DNA of 64,000 nucleotides, taken from NCBI RefSeq assembly GCF_000271665.2, contig NZ_CP010978.1, positions 3,130,501-3,194,500 on the forward strand. The letters are read 5' to 3'. The position numbers and the translations under genes were made by a program. The stretch comes from Pelosinus fermentans JBW45 (lineage in GTDB: Bacteria; Bacillota; Negativicutes; DSM-13327). The notes below the pieces were generated by a model, which was given only the letters and a program-made list of their open reading frames with translations, had not been told where the DNA came from and ran no database searches. Of this stretch, positions 35,408 to 45,615 are shown piece by piece (positions within the stretch are counted from its first letter, which is position 1; each line of letters begins with the position of its first letter).

Positions 35408-36264
35408 TCTATTAAAATATCCCTCCGAACTTTCGCTCTCTTGAAAAAATGATGTATGGCTGGCCGATCAGCTTTTTCTACAGCTTGAATCATTTCATCC
35501 AGCAACTCTTTCACCTGCAATAAGCTTTGGGTAATAGGCTGAGAATTGGTCAAACAGATGTCTGCCCACATATCGGCATTAGAGGAAGCAATACGGGTAG
35601 TATCACGAAACCCGCCACCTACTAATTTAAAACTTTCTTCCAAAGCTGGATATTTGCCTAAGAGGTTCACAAGAGCAGCAGCTACTACATGTGGAATATG
35701 GCTAATGATTGCCGCACATTGATCATGATCGGCCAAGTCCATCGTAGTAATCCTAGCTCCTGTCCAGGTAAGTGTCTGAGAGATGATTTCAACAGCCTCA
35801 GGAGAGGTAGATGCTTCGGGGATTAGAATATACCATTTATCTTTAAATAATCCTTGATCCGCTGCCATAATACCACTTCGCTCGATCCCTGTCATAGGAT
35901 GCCCACTCACATAATGAACGCCAGAAGGCATCATGCATAGCAATTTTTCTGCTAAGAACCCTTTAGTACTACCTACATCTGTTAAAATCCCGCCGACTTT
36001 TACATAGGGCAAAATTTGTTCTACAATCGGTATGATTTGAAGTACAGGAGTACATAAAAAGATAATATCAGCTTGTTCTACGCCCTTTTTCAAATCATTC
36101 GTACTGTAATCTACAGCACCGCGCTGTACAGCGAGCTCTAAAGTTTCTTGCTCATAATCAACTCCTGTTACTCTTAGCTCTTCTCCACACTGCTTCTTCA
36201 ATGCTAAGCCAAGGGAACCACCGATTAGCCCTAAGCCAATGATTGTAATACGCTTCACTTTCAT
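35383..36264 (-). CDS. tyrA: Prephenate dehydrogenase
   Basis: 293 residues. NAD-dependent oxidative decarboxylation of prephenate to 4-hydroxyphenylpyruvate in tyrosine synthesis. N-terminal Rossmann [15 protein letters not shown], then [33 protein letters not shown] and the helical dimer domain ([13 protein letters not shown]). No ACT domain is fused. Its start overlaps the aroF stop by 4 bp (ATGA), so the two are one operon controlled by the T-box upstream of aroF. Confidence 0.95.
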   Translation of the reverse strand: MKVKRITIIGLGLIGGSLGLALKKQCGEELRVTGVDYEQETLELAVQRGAVDYSTNDLKKGVEQADIIFLCTPVLQIIPIVEQILPYVKVGGILTDVGSTKGFLAEKLLCMMPSGVHYVSGHPMTGIERSGIMAADQGLFKDKWYILIPEASTSPEAVEIISQTLTWTGARITTMDLADHDQCAAIISHIPHVVAAALVNLLGKYPALEESFKLVGGGFRDTTRIASSNADMWADICLTNSQPITQSLLQVKELLDEMIQAVEKADRPAIHHFFKRAKVRRDILIEETDSHVV

Positions 36265-37277
36265 GCCATAACCTTCCCCATGACCTGAGCAATTGTTTTG
36301 ACTTCTTGCATCGTCAGTTCAAAATTCTCCGGAGTTAAAGATTGCTTGCCATCGGATAAAGCTTCTGCAGGATTTGGGTGAACCTCAATCATAAGTCCAT
36401 CGGCACCAGCAGCAATACCAGCTCTGGCCATAGGACGCACTAATTTCCAGCGACCTGTACCATGACTAGGATCTACGATAATCGGGAGATGACTAATGTT
36501 TTTCACTGCCGCCACTGCACTTAAATCCAAGGTATTTCGCGTATATTCTTCATAGGTTCGAATACCACGTTCGCATAATACTACATTGTAATTTCCTTCA
36601 CTCATAATATATTCCGCAGCATTCAACCATTCATTAATAGTTGCCGATAAGCCACGCTTTAATAATACAGGCTTATTGGTTTTTCCTACTGTTTTGAGCA
36701 ACTGGAAATTTTGCATATTGCGTGAGCCGATTTGCAGCATGTCAGCATAAGCACTGACCACAGGCACTGACTCAACATCCACAACTTCAGTCACTATTTT
36801 CAGTCCCGTTTTCTCTCTTGCTTCCGCCAACATTTCTAGGCCCTTTTCCTCTAACCCTTGAAAAGCATAAGGAGAGGTTCGGGGTTTGTACGCTCCTCCA
36901 CGTAAAAATTGTGCACCTGCTTCTTTGACAATAAAGGCCGACTGCAATAGCTGTTCCCGGCTTTCAACTGCACAGGGTCCAGCCATAACTGCCAAATGAT
37001 TCCCTCCAATCAAAATACCACCAACGTCCACAATCGTATCGTCCTGCTTAAATTCACGACTAACTAACTTATAATCGACAGTCACAGATACTGTTTTTTC
37101 CACACCATCCATGGCCTCTATCGATAATTGAGCAATCAACTGTTTATTACCAATGATTCCAATGATCGTACGAGTCGCACCTTCTGACAAATGCACCTTT
37201 AAACCTAAGGCTGTTAACTTATTCATTATTACATGTACTTGCTCTTGTGTTGCTTCTGGTCCCATTACGATAATCAT
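36261..37277 (-). CDS. aroF: 3-deoxy-7-phosphoheptulonate synthase (DAHP synthase)
   Basis: 338 residues. First step of the shikimate pathway: phosphoenolpyruvate plus erythrose 4-phosphate. About 70 N-terminal residues form a ferredoxin-like regulatory domain ([20 protein letters not shown]), as in Thermotoga and Bacillus type I-beta enzymes; the barrel has [41 protein letters not shown] and [10 protein letters not shown]. Operon with tyrA; the leader carries a T-box. Confidence 0.95.
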   Translation of the reverse strand: MIIVMGPEATQEQVHVIMNKLTALGLKVHLSEGATRTIIGIIGNKQLIAQLSIEAMDGVEKTVSVTVDYKLVSREFKQDDTIVDVGGILIGGNHLAVMAGPCAVESREQLLQSAFIVKEAGAQFLRGGAYKPRTSPYAFQGLEEKGLEMLAEAREKTGLKIVTEVVDVESVPVVSAYADMLQIGSRNMQNFQLLKTVGKTNKPVLLKRGLSATINEWLNAAEYIMSEGNYNVVLCERGIRTYEEYTRNTLDLSAVAAVKNISHLPIIVDPSHGTGRWKLVRPMARAGIAAGADGLMIEVHPNPAEALSDGKQSLTPENFELTMQEVKTIAQVMGKVMA

Positions 37278-37395
37278 AATCTGTATCCCCTCTACATTTT
37301 TATTTAAATTTACACCACAAGTTTTGATAAGCGGCAGATTGAGATTGCATTTATATAAATTAGCTTAACCACTTCCTCATTTATATAAATAAAAA

Positions 37396-37619
37396 AACAC
37401 CTCATCCCTATACAGGGACGAGATGCTATTGCTCGTTGTACCACCCTGCTTGCATTGCAAGCCGATTACTCTTCAAGTACGAGGCAGTTAACCTGATACT
37501 CTAGCCTTTAATAACGGTGGCATTCCGGCACGGTCTACTTGTTACCTTTCAACCTGCTACTCCTAGGTGTATTTCAATCAGTACATTTACCAGGTCACAC
37601 CACCCCCTGGCTCTCTGAA
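37396..37619 (-). promoter_or_regulatory. T-box riboswitch upstream of aroF-tyrA, probable tyrosine specifier
   Basis: Read on the minus strand: stem I begins near 37619 with CAGAGAGCCAGGGGG, and the specifier region reads UUGAAAUACACC with the codon UAC at 37571-37569, followed by A. The T-box core AAGCAGGGTGGTACAAC is at 37451-37435. The terminator CATCTCGTCCCT (37425-37414) / AGGGATGAGGTG (37409-37398) is followed by TTTTTTT. Uncharged tRNA binding the T-box bulge would favour the antiterminator. A UAC (Tyr) specifier fits an aroF-tyrA operon. An AUA reading one base over is possible but lacks the conserved purine after the codon. It occupies most of the 462-bp gap 37278-37739. Confidence 0.9.
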
Positions 37620-37739
37620 AAATGCTGCCAATTTACTTATCCTATTCATCATATTTACAAATCTTTATTTGATTTAATGATAATATAACAAAACTTTACA
37701 CTACTGTCAAGCATTCAAGGACATTTTTATTTTTGTATA

Positions 37740-38408
37740 TTAAATAATTCGCCTCGCACCAAGATATCGTGTCTTCCAGTAACTTTCGTCTAAGTGACTG
37801 ACCATGACACCATGGCTGGATGCATGAATAAATTTACCCTGTTCTAAGTAAATACCACAATGGGAAGCACCTTTTTCGTAGGTACTAAAAAAGACTAAAT
37901 CCCCTGGTTTAAGCTCTTTTTGCGTTATTGCTTTCCCCACCTTATACTGAGCATCCGCAGCCCGCGGCAAGGTTATTTTTCTTTGATCAAATACATATTG
38001 AACAAAACCGGAACAATCAAACCCTTTGGGGTTAGTACCGCCAAACTTATAAGGTACGCCTGCATAGGTTTTAGCTGTATCTGTTATTTGTTTTGCCTTA
38101 TCCTGTACCTTTTCATTACCCACTTTTAAATTTTTTCCCATTAATATATAATAGGTTCTATTCTCAACAATTCCGTCGGATTTGAGCTTTTGCCGCTTTT
38201 GAAAACTGCGAACAGCCTTCCTTGTCTCTGCTGTAAATTTGCCATTAATCCTGGTAATTTTATAGCCCTTTTCCTTCAGCTTCATTTGTATTGCTGCAAT
38301 TTCACTCCCTTGGTCGCCTTCTTTGAATTGAGTGTCAGCAGCATATACGAATAACGGCATTATAGAAAATAAAAGACCTAATAATAATCCTCTTACCATA
38401 ACTCCCAC
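37740..38408 (-). CDS. NlpC/P60 cell-wall hydrolase with peptidoglycan-binding domain
   Basis: 222 residues. Signal peptide (about 1-24, ending VYAAD), PG_binding_1 domain (about 30-92, EGDQGSEIAAIQMKLKEKGY), then NlpC/P60 with catalytic C132 (KGFDCSGFVQYVF), H183 (ASHCGIYLEQ) and H195. It would cleave D-glutamyl-diaminopimelate bonds in peptidoglycan. The start is GTG at 38408, with GGGGG about 9 bp upstream; an ATG three codons later is an alternative. Monocistronic. Confidence 0.9.
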   Translation of the reverse strand: MGVMVRGLLLGLLFSIMPLFVYAADTQFKEGDQGSEIAAIQMKLKEKGYKITRINGKFTAETRKAVRSFQKRQKLKSDGIVENRTYYILMGKNLKVGNEKVQDKAKQITDTAKTYAGVPYKFGGTNPKGFDCSGFVQYVFDQRKITLPRAADAQYKVGKAITQKELKPGDLVFFSTYEKGASHCGIYLEQGKFIHASSHGVMVSHLDESYWKTRYLGARRII

Positions 38409-38580
38409 TTAGGTATTCCCCCGTTTCTTTCCAATTACTCACATATTTCGTTAAATACTGCCAAAATCCTGCAATTGCATCCCTATTCAGTAATTTTTCA
38501 TATATTAAACCTTCATTATTGATTTTCCTGGAAAGTTCCTTGTATACTATCAATAAAGAGAAAATAAACAGGAGGCTACT

Positions 38581-39252
38581 ATGCTTACATTGAAATTTCA
38601 CGGTCATGCTTGCTTTCAGCTAACCTATAATCAGATTTCTATTGTATTTGATCCCTTTTTTACCGGTAATCCAAAGGCAACTCTATCGCCAGAAGAAATA
38701 AACTGCAACTATATTCTAACTTCCCACGGTCACGATGATCATTTAGGTGATACTGTTGCTATTGCCCAACGCACAGGTGCAACTGTCATTGCCACGGCTG
38801 AGATAGCTAAGTTTTGCAATGAACAAGGCTGTACTACTCATGCCATGCATATTGGCGGCAAACATTCCTTCGATTTCGGTTATGTGCGAATCACCCTTGC
38901 CTTCCACGGCTCAGGTATACCAGGAGGTCATGCCTGTGGTTTTATTGTCAACTTTTTCGGTAAGACAGTCTATTTTGCTGGTGATACAGGTATCTTTGGT
39001 GACATGGCATTGCTTGGGCGTTTAGAAAAAATTGATTATGCCTTACTGCCAATTGGTGACAATTACACCATGGGGCCATCAGATGCTGCCGAAGCTGCTA
39101 ATTTATTAAAGCCTGGCAATGTCATACCTATGCACTATAACACTTGGCCTCTTATTGCTCAGGACCCATCAGCCTACAAAAAAGACGTGGAAGAGCGTTT
39201 TAATATTCCTGTACATATCATAAATCCAGGTGAGGAAATCACTTTGCTTTAA
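38581..39252 (+). CDS. UPF0173 metallo-beta-lactamase-fold hydrolase
   Basis: 223 residues. Metal-binding motif SHGHDDHLGD, then HGSGIPGGHACGFIV, FAGDTGIFGDM and PMHYNTWPL, the pattern of UPF0173/YtkL hydrolases. The substrate is unknown; the family is widespread in bacteria and archaea. AGGAGG lies 6 bp before the ATG. Followed by a repeat-like hairpin that could end its transcript. Confidence 0.9.
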   Translation: MLTLKFHGHACFQLTYNQISIVFDPFFTGNPKATLSPEEINCNYILTSHGHDDHLGDTVAIAQRTGATVIATAEIAKFCNEQGCTTHAMHIGGKHSFDFGYVRITLAFHGSGIPGGHACGFIVNFFGKTVYFAGDTGIFGDMALLGRLEKIDYALLPIGDNYTMGPSDAAEAANLLKPGNVIPMHYNTWPLIAQDPSAYKKDVEERFNIPVHIINPGEEITLL

Positions 39253-39267
39253 AACTTAAAACAATCC

Positions 39268-39324
39268 AAGCACAAAGACCCGAAGGACAACAAGGGTGTG
39301 CCGCGACAGAGGCATTGTGCTTTT
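39268..39324 (+). repeat. Hairpin-forming intergenic element, possible terminator and dispersed repeat
   Basis: Arms AAGCACAA (39268-39275) and TTGTGCTT (39315-39322), then TT. The 39-nt interior is unusually GC-rich for this genome (GACCCGAAGG, GGGTGTGCCGCGAC) and can form its own pairs (CCCGAAGG/CAAGGG). It lies 15 bp after the UPF0173 stop. The composition suggests a dispersed repeat rather than a simple terminator; there is only one copy in this window. Confidence 0.4.
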
Positions 39325-39334
39325 GTAGTTCATC

Positions 39335-39391
39335 AATGTGTAATAAAAATCGCTCCCACTTGACTGTGAGGAGCGATTTTTATTACACATT
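39335..39391. terminator. Bidirectional terminator at the ABC-F 3' end
   Basis: Perfect 22-bp stem (39335-39356 with 39370-39391), loop of 13 nt, with AT-rich outer and GC-rich inner parts. It overlaps the ABC-F stop codon. Confidence 0.8.
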
Positions 39392-40961
39392 ATATAACTT
39401 TTGTTGTCCAATCTTCAACGTTCCAGATGTGTGTTACCCAGTCTTCATAGAAGTCTGGTTCATGAGATACCAAAAGAACCGTTCCTTTAAATTCAGCGAG
39501 AGCTTTTTTCAGCTCGGCTTTGGCATCTACATCCAAGTGATTGGTAGGTTCATCTAATACGAGCCAGTTTGCCTCTGTCAGCATTAATTTACATAATCGT
39601 ACTTTCGCATTTTCACCACCGCTTAATACCATCATCTGGCTGGTGATATGATCATTCGTCAATCCACAGCGAGCTAATGCCTGACGTACTTCAAAGTGGC
39701 TTAGTCCAGGGTATTCCTGCCATACTTCTTCCATAGCGGTATTGTTATTATGACGATTGGATTCTTGTTCAAAATAACTTGAGTGCAAATTATCACCAAG
39801 TTCCACCTTGCCTGCGACTGGCTGAATTTTCCCCAATATGGTTTTTAAAAGCGTAGTTTTTCCTAAGCCATTGACACCACGAATGGCTACCTTCTGGCCC
39901 CGCTCTAATTGAAATGTAACAGGTCTCGTTAACGGTTCATCATAGCCCAATACTAAATCCTCAGCCTCAACAATCATGCGGCTTGGCGTTCTTGCTTCTT
40001 TAAAACGAAAGGTTGCTTTTGGTTTCTCCCGCGGCTTTTCCAATACTTCCATTTTATCCAATTGCTTCTGCCGGCTTTTTGCCCGTCCGGTAGTAGAGAT
40101 ACGAGCTTTATTACGGGAAATAAAGTCTTCTAATCGATCAATTTCTTGCTGCTGCCGTTCGTAAGCTTTTGACTCTTGCCCTTTACGTATATTGTATAAT
40201 TGTTGAAACTGCTCATAATCTCCTGTATAGCGTGTCAATATCGTATTTTCCACATGATAAATGACATTTACAACCTCGTTTAAGAAGGGAATATCATGAG
40301 AGACTAGGATAAAGCTATTCTCATATTCTTTTAAATATCGCTTTAACCATTCAATATGCTCTACATCCAAATAGTTCGTAGGCTCATCTAAAAGTAAAAT
40401 AGTTGGATTCTGCAATAATAATTTAGTTAATAATACCTTTGTTCTTTGCCCGCCGCTTAAATCGGCTACATCTCGATCAAGACCGATTTCAGCCAATCCT
40501 AAACCATTTGCTACTTCAAGGATTTTGGCATCAATCATATAAAAACCGTTTGTCTCTAAAATGGTCTGAATCTCGCCTACATCTTCCATCATTTTATCTA
40601 GCTCTGCAGGTGATGCATCCCCCATGGTATCATAAATCGCCAGCATTTCAGCCTCCAGATCAAACATGCCTTGAAAAGCTTCCCGCAGTGCTTCCCGGAT
40701 GGTTTTTCCTTTACTCAATACTGTGTGCTGATCCAAATATCCGACTGTTACTCGATTGGACCATTCTACCTTACCTTCATCAGGCATTAATTGCCCTGTA
40801 ATAATATTTAAAAAGGTAGATTTTCCTTCACCATTTGCTCCAATTAAACCAACATGTTCTCCTTTTAATAAACGAAAGGATGCATTTTCTAGTATTTGTC
40901 TGCCGCCAAAGCCATGGGTTACATTTTCTACTGTTAATACGCTCAATCTATTCACCTGCAT
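39390..40961 (-). CDS. ABC-F family ATPase
   Basis: 523 residues, two ABC domains and no membrane helices. Domain 1: Walker A GANGEGKST, signature LSGGQRTKVLL, Walker B LLLDEPTNYLD. Domain 2: Walker A GVNGLGKTT, LSGGENAKVRL, LVLDEPTNHLD. The linker (about 240-300) is a charged helical arm. ABC-F proteins act on ribosomes in translation control or antibiotic protection. It most resembles the YkpA/YbiT-like housekeeping group; there is no sign of a resistance cassette nearby. Confidence 0.9.
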   Translation of the reverse strand: MQVNRLSVLTVENVTHGFGGRQILENASFRLLKGEHVGLIGANGEGKSTFLNIITGQLMPDEGKVEWSNRVTVGYLDQHTVLSKGKTIREALREAFQGMFDLEAEMLAIYDTMGDASPAELDKMMEDVGEIQTILETNGFYMIDAKILEVANGLGLAEIGLDRDVADLSGGQRTKVLLTKLLLQNPTILLLDEPTNYLDVEHIEWLKRYLKEYENSFILVSHDIPFLNEVVNVIYHVENTILTRYTGDYEQFQQLYNIRKGQESKAYERQQQEIDRLEDFISRNKARISTTGRAKSRQKQLDKMEVLEKPREKPKATFRFKEARTPSRMIVEAEDLVLGYDEPLTRPVTFQLERGQKVAIRGVNGLGKTTLLKTILGKIQPVAGKVELGDNLHSSYFEQESNRHNNNTAMEEVWQEYPGLSHFEVRQALARCGLTNDHITSQMMVLSGGENAKVRLCKLMLTEANWLVLDEPTNHLDVDAKAELKKALAEFKGTVLLVSHEPDFYEDWVTHIWNVEDWTTKVI

Positions 40962-41118
40962 TGTTTAAATTTTTCTTTAACTTTTTTCGATATGTTTTAT
41001 TATTGTAGCTTGTAAAACCTATTGTGTCAAAATCGATAATCCCTTCAACCACAAAAACGCAACGGCATGCAATGTTTACATACCTTTGCGTCCTTGTCAT
41101 TCATAGTTTTCTCATCGT

Positions 41119-41370
41119 CTAACTATTGACAAATTCACGAATTAAATCCAACTTTTTACATCGTGGCATTTTTTTTATTCTTGCTTCACGTTTTTGTGCA
41201 GCACTTTGATTTGCTTGGGATTCCCAATACACAAGGGTTACCGGTACACGGCTGCTGGTATATTTAGCACCAATTCCCTCATTGTGGGCAGCAAGCCGTT
41301 TCTCCAAATCTACTGTCCAACCAGTATATAACGTGCCATCAGCACACTGAACAATATACGTATATGGCAT
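41119..41370 (-). CDS. GIY-YIG domain protein (UPF0213/YhbQ-like)
   Basis: 83 residues from ATG 41370 (MPYTYIVQCADGTLYTGWT). GIY-YIG nuclease-like fold: YIVQC...LYTGWTVDLEKRLAAHN, then the YTSSRVPVTLVYWE and A-KREARIKK pattern of UPF0213. It overlaps no essential part of its neighbour: its upstream in-frame ATG would overlap the cyclophilin stop by 14 bp. The family shows weak nuclease activity; its cellular role is unclear. Confidence 0.88.
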   Translation of the reverse strand: MPYTYIVQCADGTLYTGWTVDLEKRLAAHNEGIGAKYTSSRVPVTLVYWESQANQSAAQKREARIKKMPRCKKLDLIREFVNS

Positions 41371-41380
41371 GATTACTCTA

Positions 41381-41986
41381 CTACGGCTGCTCAATGGTAA
41401 TTTTTTTAATTACAACATCTTCTGCAGGTTTGTCGTTTGCCCCGACTTTAACCTTGCCAATTGCTTGAACAACCTCTAAACCAGTAGTGACTTTGCCAAA
41501 AACTGCATGCTTTTTATCCAACCAAGATGTAGGCGCTAATGTAATGAAAAACTGTGATCCACCTGTATTCGGTCCCGCGTTGGCCATAGAAAGGACGCCG
41601 GCGCTGTCATGTTTTAAATCAGGGTGAAATTCATCTTTAATCGTATACCCAGGTCCCCCTGTACCATTTCCTTTAGGATCACCGCCTTGAATCATAAATC
41701 CATCGATAACCCGATGAAAGATCAATCCATCATAGAACTTTTTGTTTACCAGGTCAATAAAGTTCTTAGTGGTAACAGGTGCTTTATCTTCAAATAATTC
41801 TATTTTAAAGTCACCTTTGGAAGTCTCAAATTTGGCTATACTATTCTTTTTTGCAATCGTTGTTTGTTTCGGCGTGCTCTCTGGAGCTGCCTGACTACCT
41901 GTATTGCCAGTATTACCAGAGCACCCGGCAATCAAAAATACTTGTACAAATAAAACAAGCAGCATACTTACAATCTTCTTTGACAT
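41381..41986 (-). CDS. Lipoprotein peptidyl-prolyl cis-trans isomerase (cyclophilin type)
   Basis: 201 residues. Lipoprotein signal with lipobox LIAGC (C about 22), a Thr/Gly/Ser-rich linker, then a cyclophilin domain: [54 protein letters not shown] and [14 protein letters not shown]. It would help fold exported proteins at the outer face of the membrane. Directly upstream of the GIY-YIG gene, probably co-transcribed. Confidence 0.94.
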   Translation of the reverse strand: MSKKIVSMLLVLFVQVFLIAGCSGNTGNTGSQAAPESTPKQTTIAKKNSIAKFETSKGDFKIELFEDKAPVTTKNFIDLVNKKFYDGLIFHRVIDGFMIQGGDPKGNGTGGPGYTIKDEFHPDLKHDSAGVLSMANAGPNTGGSQFFITLAPTSWLDKKHAVFGKVTTGLEVVQAIGKVKVGANDKPAEDVVIKKITIEQP

Positions 41987-42049
41987 GATATTCCTCCCGA
42001 AGTTTAAATTACCTTCTCATTATATCATCACTACAGAAAATCACAAACT

Positions 42050-42682
42050 TTAGAGAATCTTACTTGGGCATAATGCAGCTAAAGGACAGGTATTACATTC
42101 TGGTTTCCGCGCTTTACAAATTCTTCGTCCATGCCAAATAAGCCAATGATGCGCATCACTCCATTTATTGCGAGGTATCGCTTTCATCAGCCCTTCTTCT
42201 ACAGTTAAAGGGGTATCTCCTTTGGCTAATCCCAGTCGATTGGATACTCGAAATACATGAGTATCTACAGCAATTGCCGGAATGTTAAATAATTGACTTA
42301 GTACGACATTTGCCGTCTTTCTGCCAACACCTGGCAGGGTAATTAATTCCTCAAAGGTTTCTGGAACCTTTTCATCATATTCTCGGCATAAAATATCACA
42401 AGTCGCCATAATATTGCGAGCCTTACTGTGATATAATCCACAATCTCGAATATATGCCTCTAGCTTTTCCAAACCCATCTCTTTAATCTTTGTGGGCGTA
42501 TTATATTCGGGAAACAAACGTTTCGTTATAATATTAACCCGTACATCGGTACATTGAGCGGATAAAACTACAGCGATTAATAATTCAAATGGGGAAGAAT
42601 AATCCAGGGCTGTGGCAGTACCTTGATAGCGTTCTTCTAATATAGATAGCATTTCTTGTTTGACAGCTTTGGTAATACGCAT
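42050..42682 (-). CDS. nth: Endonuclease III
   Basis: 210 residues. DNA glycosylase/AP lyase for oxidised pyrimidines. Helix-hairpin-helix LPGVGRKTANVVLS with catalytic Lys, catalytic Asp in VDTHVFRVSNRLG, and the C-terminal 4Fe-4S cluster CKARKPECNTCPLAALC (C-x6-C-x2-C-x5-C). Full length. No close operon partner. Confidence 0.96.
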   Translation of the reverse strand: MRITKAVKQEMLSILEERYQGTATALDYSSPFELLIAVVLSAQCTDVRVNIITKRLFPEYNTPTKIKEMGLEKLEAYIRDCGLYHSKARNIMATCDILCREYDEKVPETFEELITLPGVGRKTANVVLSQLFNIPAIAVDTHVFRVSNRLGLAKGDTPLTVEEGLMKAIPRNKWSDAHHWLIWHGRRICKARKPECNTCPLAALCPSKIL

Positions 42683-42780
42683 ATGTTCCTCCTAAAAAAG
42701 TAAACTTATCGAAATATCACTATAATTACTTTTTAATGTGTGCAGGATAGTTTACTCTTTGTAATCTGTAAAAAGCAAAA

Positions 42781-42815
42781 AGCTAACCCTTTCTTACTAA
42801 ATGAAAGGGTTAGCT
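42781..42815 (-). terminator. Terminator of the UPF0237-UPF0210 pair
   Basis: Stem AGCTAACCCTTT (42781-42792) / AAAGGGTTAGCT (42804-42815) followed on the minus strand by TTTTTGCTTTTTAC. Confidence 0.85.
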
Positions 42816-42834
42816 TTAATGTAAAACAATCTGA

Positions 42835-44196
42835 CTAATTTGTCAAACTGCGTATCGGCGCAGGAATTCTGCCACCCCGAGCAATAAAGTCATCGGATTT
42901 AAAAGTGTTCACAGGGATAATCGGACTATACCCCAAAAGACCGCCAAATTCTACACTGTCACCGACTTTTTTACCTGGAACAGGAATAATACGTACCGCT
43001 GTCGTCTTGTTATTAATCATACCAATTGCTGCTTCATCTGCAATAATACCTGAAATAGTAGCCGCAGACGTATCTCCCGCTACAGCAATCATATCAAGTC
43101 CTACTGAACAGACACAAGTCATGGCTTCTAATTTTTCCAATGTCAAGCTTCCGCGTTCTACTGCTGCAATCATTCCTGCATCTTCGCTTACAGGAATAAA
43201 GGCTCCGCTTAACCCGCCAACATGAGATGAAGCCATTAACCCGCCCTTTTTCACTGCATCATTCAATATTGCTAACGCTGCAGTAGTACCAGGTGCACCG
43301 CAGCTTTCTAAACCCATTTCTTCTAGAATATGTGCAACACTATCACCGACCGCTGGTGTAGGTGCCAATGACAAATCAATAATACCAAAAGGCACACCCA
43401 TCCGCCTGGAAGCCTCTTGGGCAACAAGTTGTCCTACTCGCGTAATTTTAAAGGCAGTTTTCTTGATGGTTTCTGCCACAGCGCTAAAATCTTGTCCTCT
43501 TACCTCTTCCAAAGCGCGTTTTACCACACCAGGACCACTGACTCCTACACTGATTACCTTTTCCGCTTCTCCTACACCATGAAAAGCACCAGCCATAAAA
43601 GGATTGTCTTCAGGGACGTTTGCAAAAACTACTAACTTTGCACACCCTAGAGCATCACGGTCACTAGTAAGTTCAGCAGTTCGTTTAATAATTTGCCCCA
43701 TTTCTCGTACACAGTCCATATTAATTCCCGCCTTGGTAGAGGCCAGATTAATGGAAGAACAGACTCTTTCCGTTTGTGCCAAAGCTTCTGGAATCGATTG
43801 GATCAAAATCCGATCCCCTTTTGTGTATCCTTTTTCAACTAAAGCCGAAAAACCACCAATAAAGTTAACACCAACGGTTTTGGCTGCAGCATCTAGAGCC
43901 TGAGCCACAGGAACATAACTATCAGCATGACAACTCTCAGCAACTATGGCAATGGGCGTTACGGAAATACGTTTATTAATAATAGGTATACCGTATTCTG
44001 CTTCAATATCTTCCCCTGTACGAACCAAATGCTCTCCTGCCCGTGTAATCTTCTCATAAATGTTTTGACAGAATATTTTTATATCCGGATGACAGCAATC
44101 TCGTAAGCTAATACCCAATGTAATGGTACGAACATCAAAATTGTTTTGCTCAATCATCCGATTCGTTTCTAATATTTCCTGAATTGTTAACATCAA
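42835..44196 (-). CDS. UPF0210/DUF711 family protein
   Basis: 453 residues. [30 protein letters not shown] and the glycine-rich C-terminal part ([36 protein letters not shown]) match the DUF711 (PFL-like) family found in many Firmicutes and archaea, of unknown enzymatic function. It lies 14 bp after an ACT-domain protein, a pairing conserved widely (UPF0237-UPF0210), which suggests ligand-controlled activity. Confidence 0.9.
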   Translation of the reverse strand: MMLTIQEILETNRMIEQNNFDVRTITLGISLRDCCHPDIKIFCQNIYEKITRAGEHLVRTGEDIEAEYGIPIINKRISVTPIAIVAESCHADSYVPVAQALDAAAKTVGVNFIGGFSALVEKGYTKGDRILIQSIPEALAQTERVCSSINLASTKAGINMDCVREMGQIIKRTAELTSDRDALGCAKLVVFANVPEDNPFMAGAFHGVGEAEKVISVGVSGPGVVKRALEEVRGQDFSAVAETIKKTAFKITRVGQLVAQEASRRMGVPFGIIDLSLAPTPAVGDSVAHILEEMGLESCGAPGTTAALAILNDAVKKGGLMASSHVGGLSGAFIPVSEDAGMIAAVERGSLTLEKLEAMTCVCSVGLDMIAVAGDTSAATISGIIADEAAIGMINNKTTAVRIIPVPGKKVGDSVEFGGLLGYSPIIPVNTFKSDDFIARGGRIPAPIRSLTN

Positions 44197-44210
44197 CGTT
44201 CCCCCTTACT

Positions 44211-44480
44211 TTATATCCGGTGCATGATTTGAAAAATATCTTCATGCTGCGCTTTTATATCCAAACCAAGTTCATCGCCTTTTCCCTTTAAAATCTGCTG
44301 CATATCTTTAAGACTTACTTTGCTGCTTGCCATATCCACAATCATTACCATATTAAAAAATCCATCTAAAATATTTTGATTAATATTTAAGATATTCACA
44401 CTGTTAACCGCCAAAATTTCACTAACCATTGCTACAATTCCTACTCTATCCTGTCCCACAATTGTAATTACTGCTTTCAT
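44211..44480 (-). CDS. ACT-domain protein (UPF0237)
   Basis: 89 residues from ATG 44480, preceded by GGAG at 9 bp; the frame is open 34 codons upstream but without family similarity. A single ACT domain (MKAVITIVGQDRVGIVAMVSEILA, NILDGFFNMVMIVDM), related to GcvR-type regulatory domains. It probably binds an amino acid and regulates or interacts with the UPF0210 protein encoded next. Confidence 0.9.
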   Translation of the reverse strand: MKAVITIVGQDRVGIVAMVSEILAVNSVNILNINQNILDGFFNMVMIVDMASSKVSLKDMQQILKGKGDELGLDIKAQHEDIFQIMHRI

Positions 44481-44633
44481 TTTTTCACTCTCCACGCACA
44501 ATATTTGGATTTCCCCTAGTTTTGTCTTCTTTGAAAATACATTTGTAATCTTTTTAAGAGATATTATTCTATTATACGGCATTTACAGCAAAAGCCAATA
44601 CCTTGCATTAAAATTTATATTTTCCGACAACTT

Positions 44634-44679
44634 AAAGAGTATGTGGCAAGTCTTAAAAAGGACTTGCCACATACTCTTT
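44634..44679. terminator. Terminator of the thioredoxin-reductase-like gene
   Basis: Perfect 19-bp stem AAAGAGTATGTGGCAAGTC (44634-44652) / 44661-44679, with T-rich ends in both directions; it overlaps the stop codon region at 44678. Confidence 0.8.
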
Positions 44680-45589
44680 ATTCCTTGTGCAACAAATAAT
44701 CATAAGCCATCAAAGCAGCTTTAGCACCATCTCCTGCGGCGATTACGATTTGTTTATCAGGACCATCTGTAATATCTCCAGCTGCATACACTCCTGGAAT
44801 ATTGGTTCTAGAACGGCAATCGACCATCAGTTCTTTTCTCTTATTCATCCTAACGATATCTTCTACATACTCAGAATTGGGTTCTAAGCCAATTTCTACA
44901 AAAACCCCATCGATGGCCAGATCTTGAAGTTCCCCTGTCGTAATCTCACGGATCGTAATCTTTTCCACTACCTCATTACCATAAATTCCTTCGGATTCAT
45001 AACCGATCTTTTCAATAATATTGGTAGCAACTTTCATTTTTTCAAGAATAATAGGATCAGCAATGTAATGATCATTTCGTACCACTAAGTATACGGTATG
45101 TGCAATTTTGCTAAGTTCGAGAGCTGCTTGAACTGCTGAGTTGCCACCCCCTATAACAGCTACCGCTTTATTGTCAAAAAAAGGACCATCACAAGTGGCA
45201 CAATAGCTAACCCCCCGCCCAGTGAACTCTTTCTCTCCTGGTATGTCTAGCCCCCTAGGCCTTTTACCTGTGGCTAGGATCACAGTTTTACTTTGATATT
45301 CCGTCTCTTCTGTCTTAACCAAAAATGTACCATCTTGATTCACTATTAAGCCATTTACTTCTTCATATTGAATGGCAACGGCAAAACGTTTCACCTGTTC
45401 TTCAAATTTTCCCATTAGTTCTGGACCACTAATAAATTGATAACCCATATAATTTTCTATTTCTTTTGTCCACATGAGTTGTCCGCCAAATTCTTTTGTC
45501 AGTAGTAGCGTATTCATTTTTTTGCGAGCTGCATACACTGCGGCAGTCAGTCCGGCGGGTCCACCGCCTATAATAATCAAATCATACAT
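44678..45589 (-). CDS. Thioredoxin reductase-like flavoprotein
   Basis: 303 residues. FAD-binding IIGGGPAGLTAAVYAARK, redox-active C130-A-T-C133, NAD(P)-binding VIGGGNSAVQAALELS and the C-terminal FAD motif GVYAAGDITDGPDKQIVIAAGDGAKAAL. It would reduce thioredoxin or a related thiol partner. No thioredoxin gene is adjacent. NADPH specificity is not certain: the segment VVRNDHY lacks the usual HRRxxxR. It could therefore use NADH or ferredoxin as some clostridial homologues do. Confidence 0.9.
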   Translation of the reverse strand: MYDLIIIGGGPAGLTAAVYAARKKMNTLLLTKEFGGQLMWTKEIENYMGYQFISGPELMGKFEEQVKRFAVAIQYEEVNGLIVNQDGTFLVKTEETEYQSKTVILATGKRPRGLDIPGEKEFTGRGVSYCATCDGPFFDNKAVAVIGGGNSAVQAALELSKIAHTVYLVVRNDHYIADPIILEKMKVATNIIEKIGYESEGIYGNEVVEKITIREITTGELQDLAIDGVFVEIGLEPNSEYVEDIVRMNKRKELMVDCRSRTNIPGVYAAGDITDGPDKQIVIAAGDGAKAALMAYDYLLHKE

Positions 45590-45615
45590 ATATTTTCATC
45601 CTTTACGTTTTTTCA

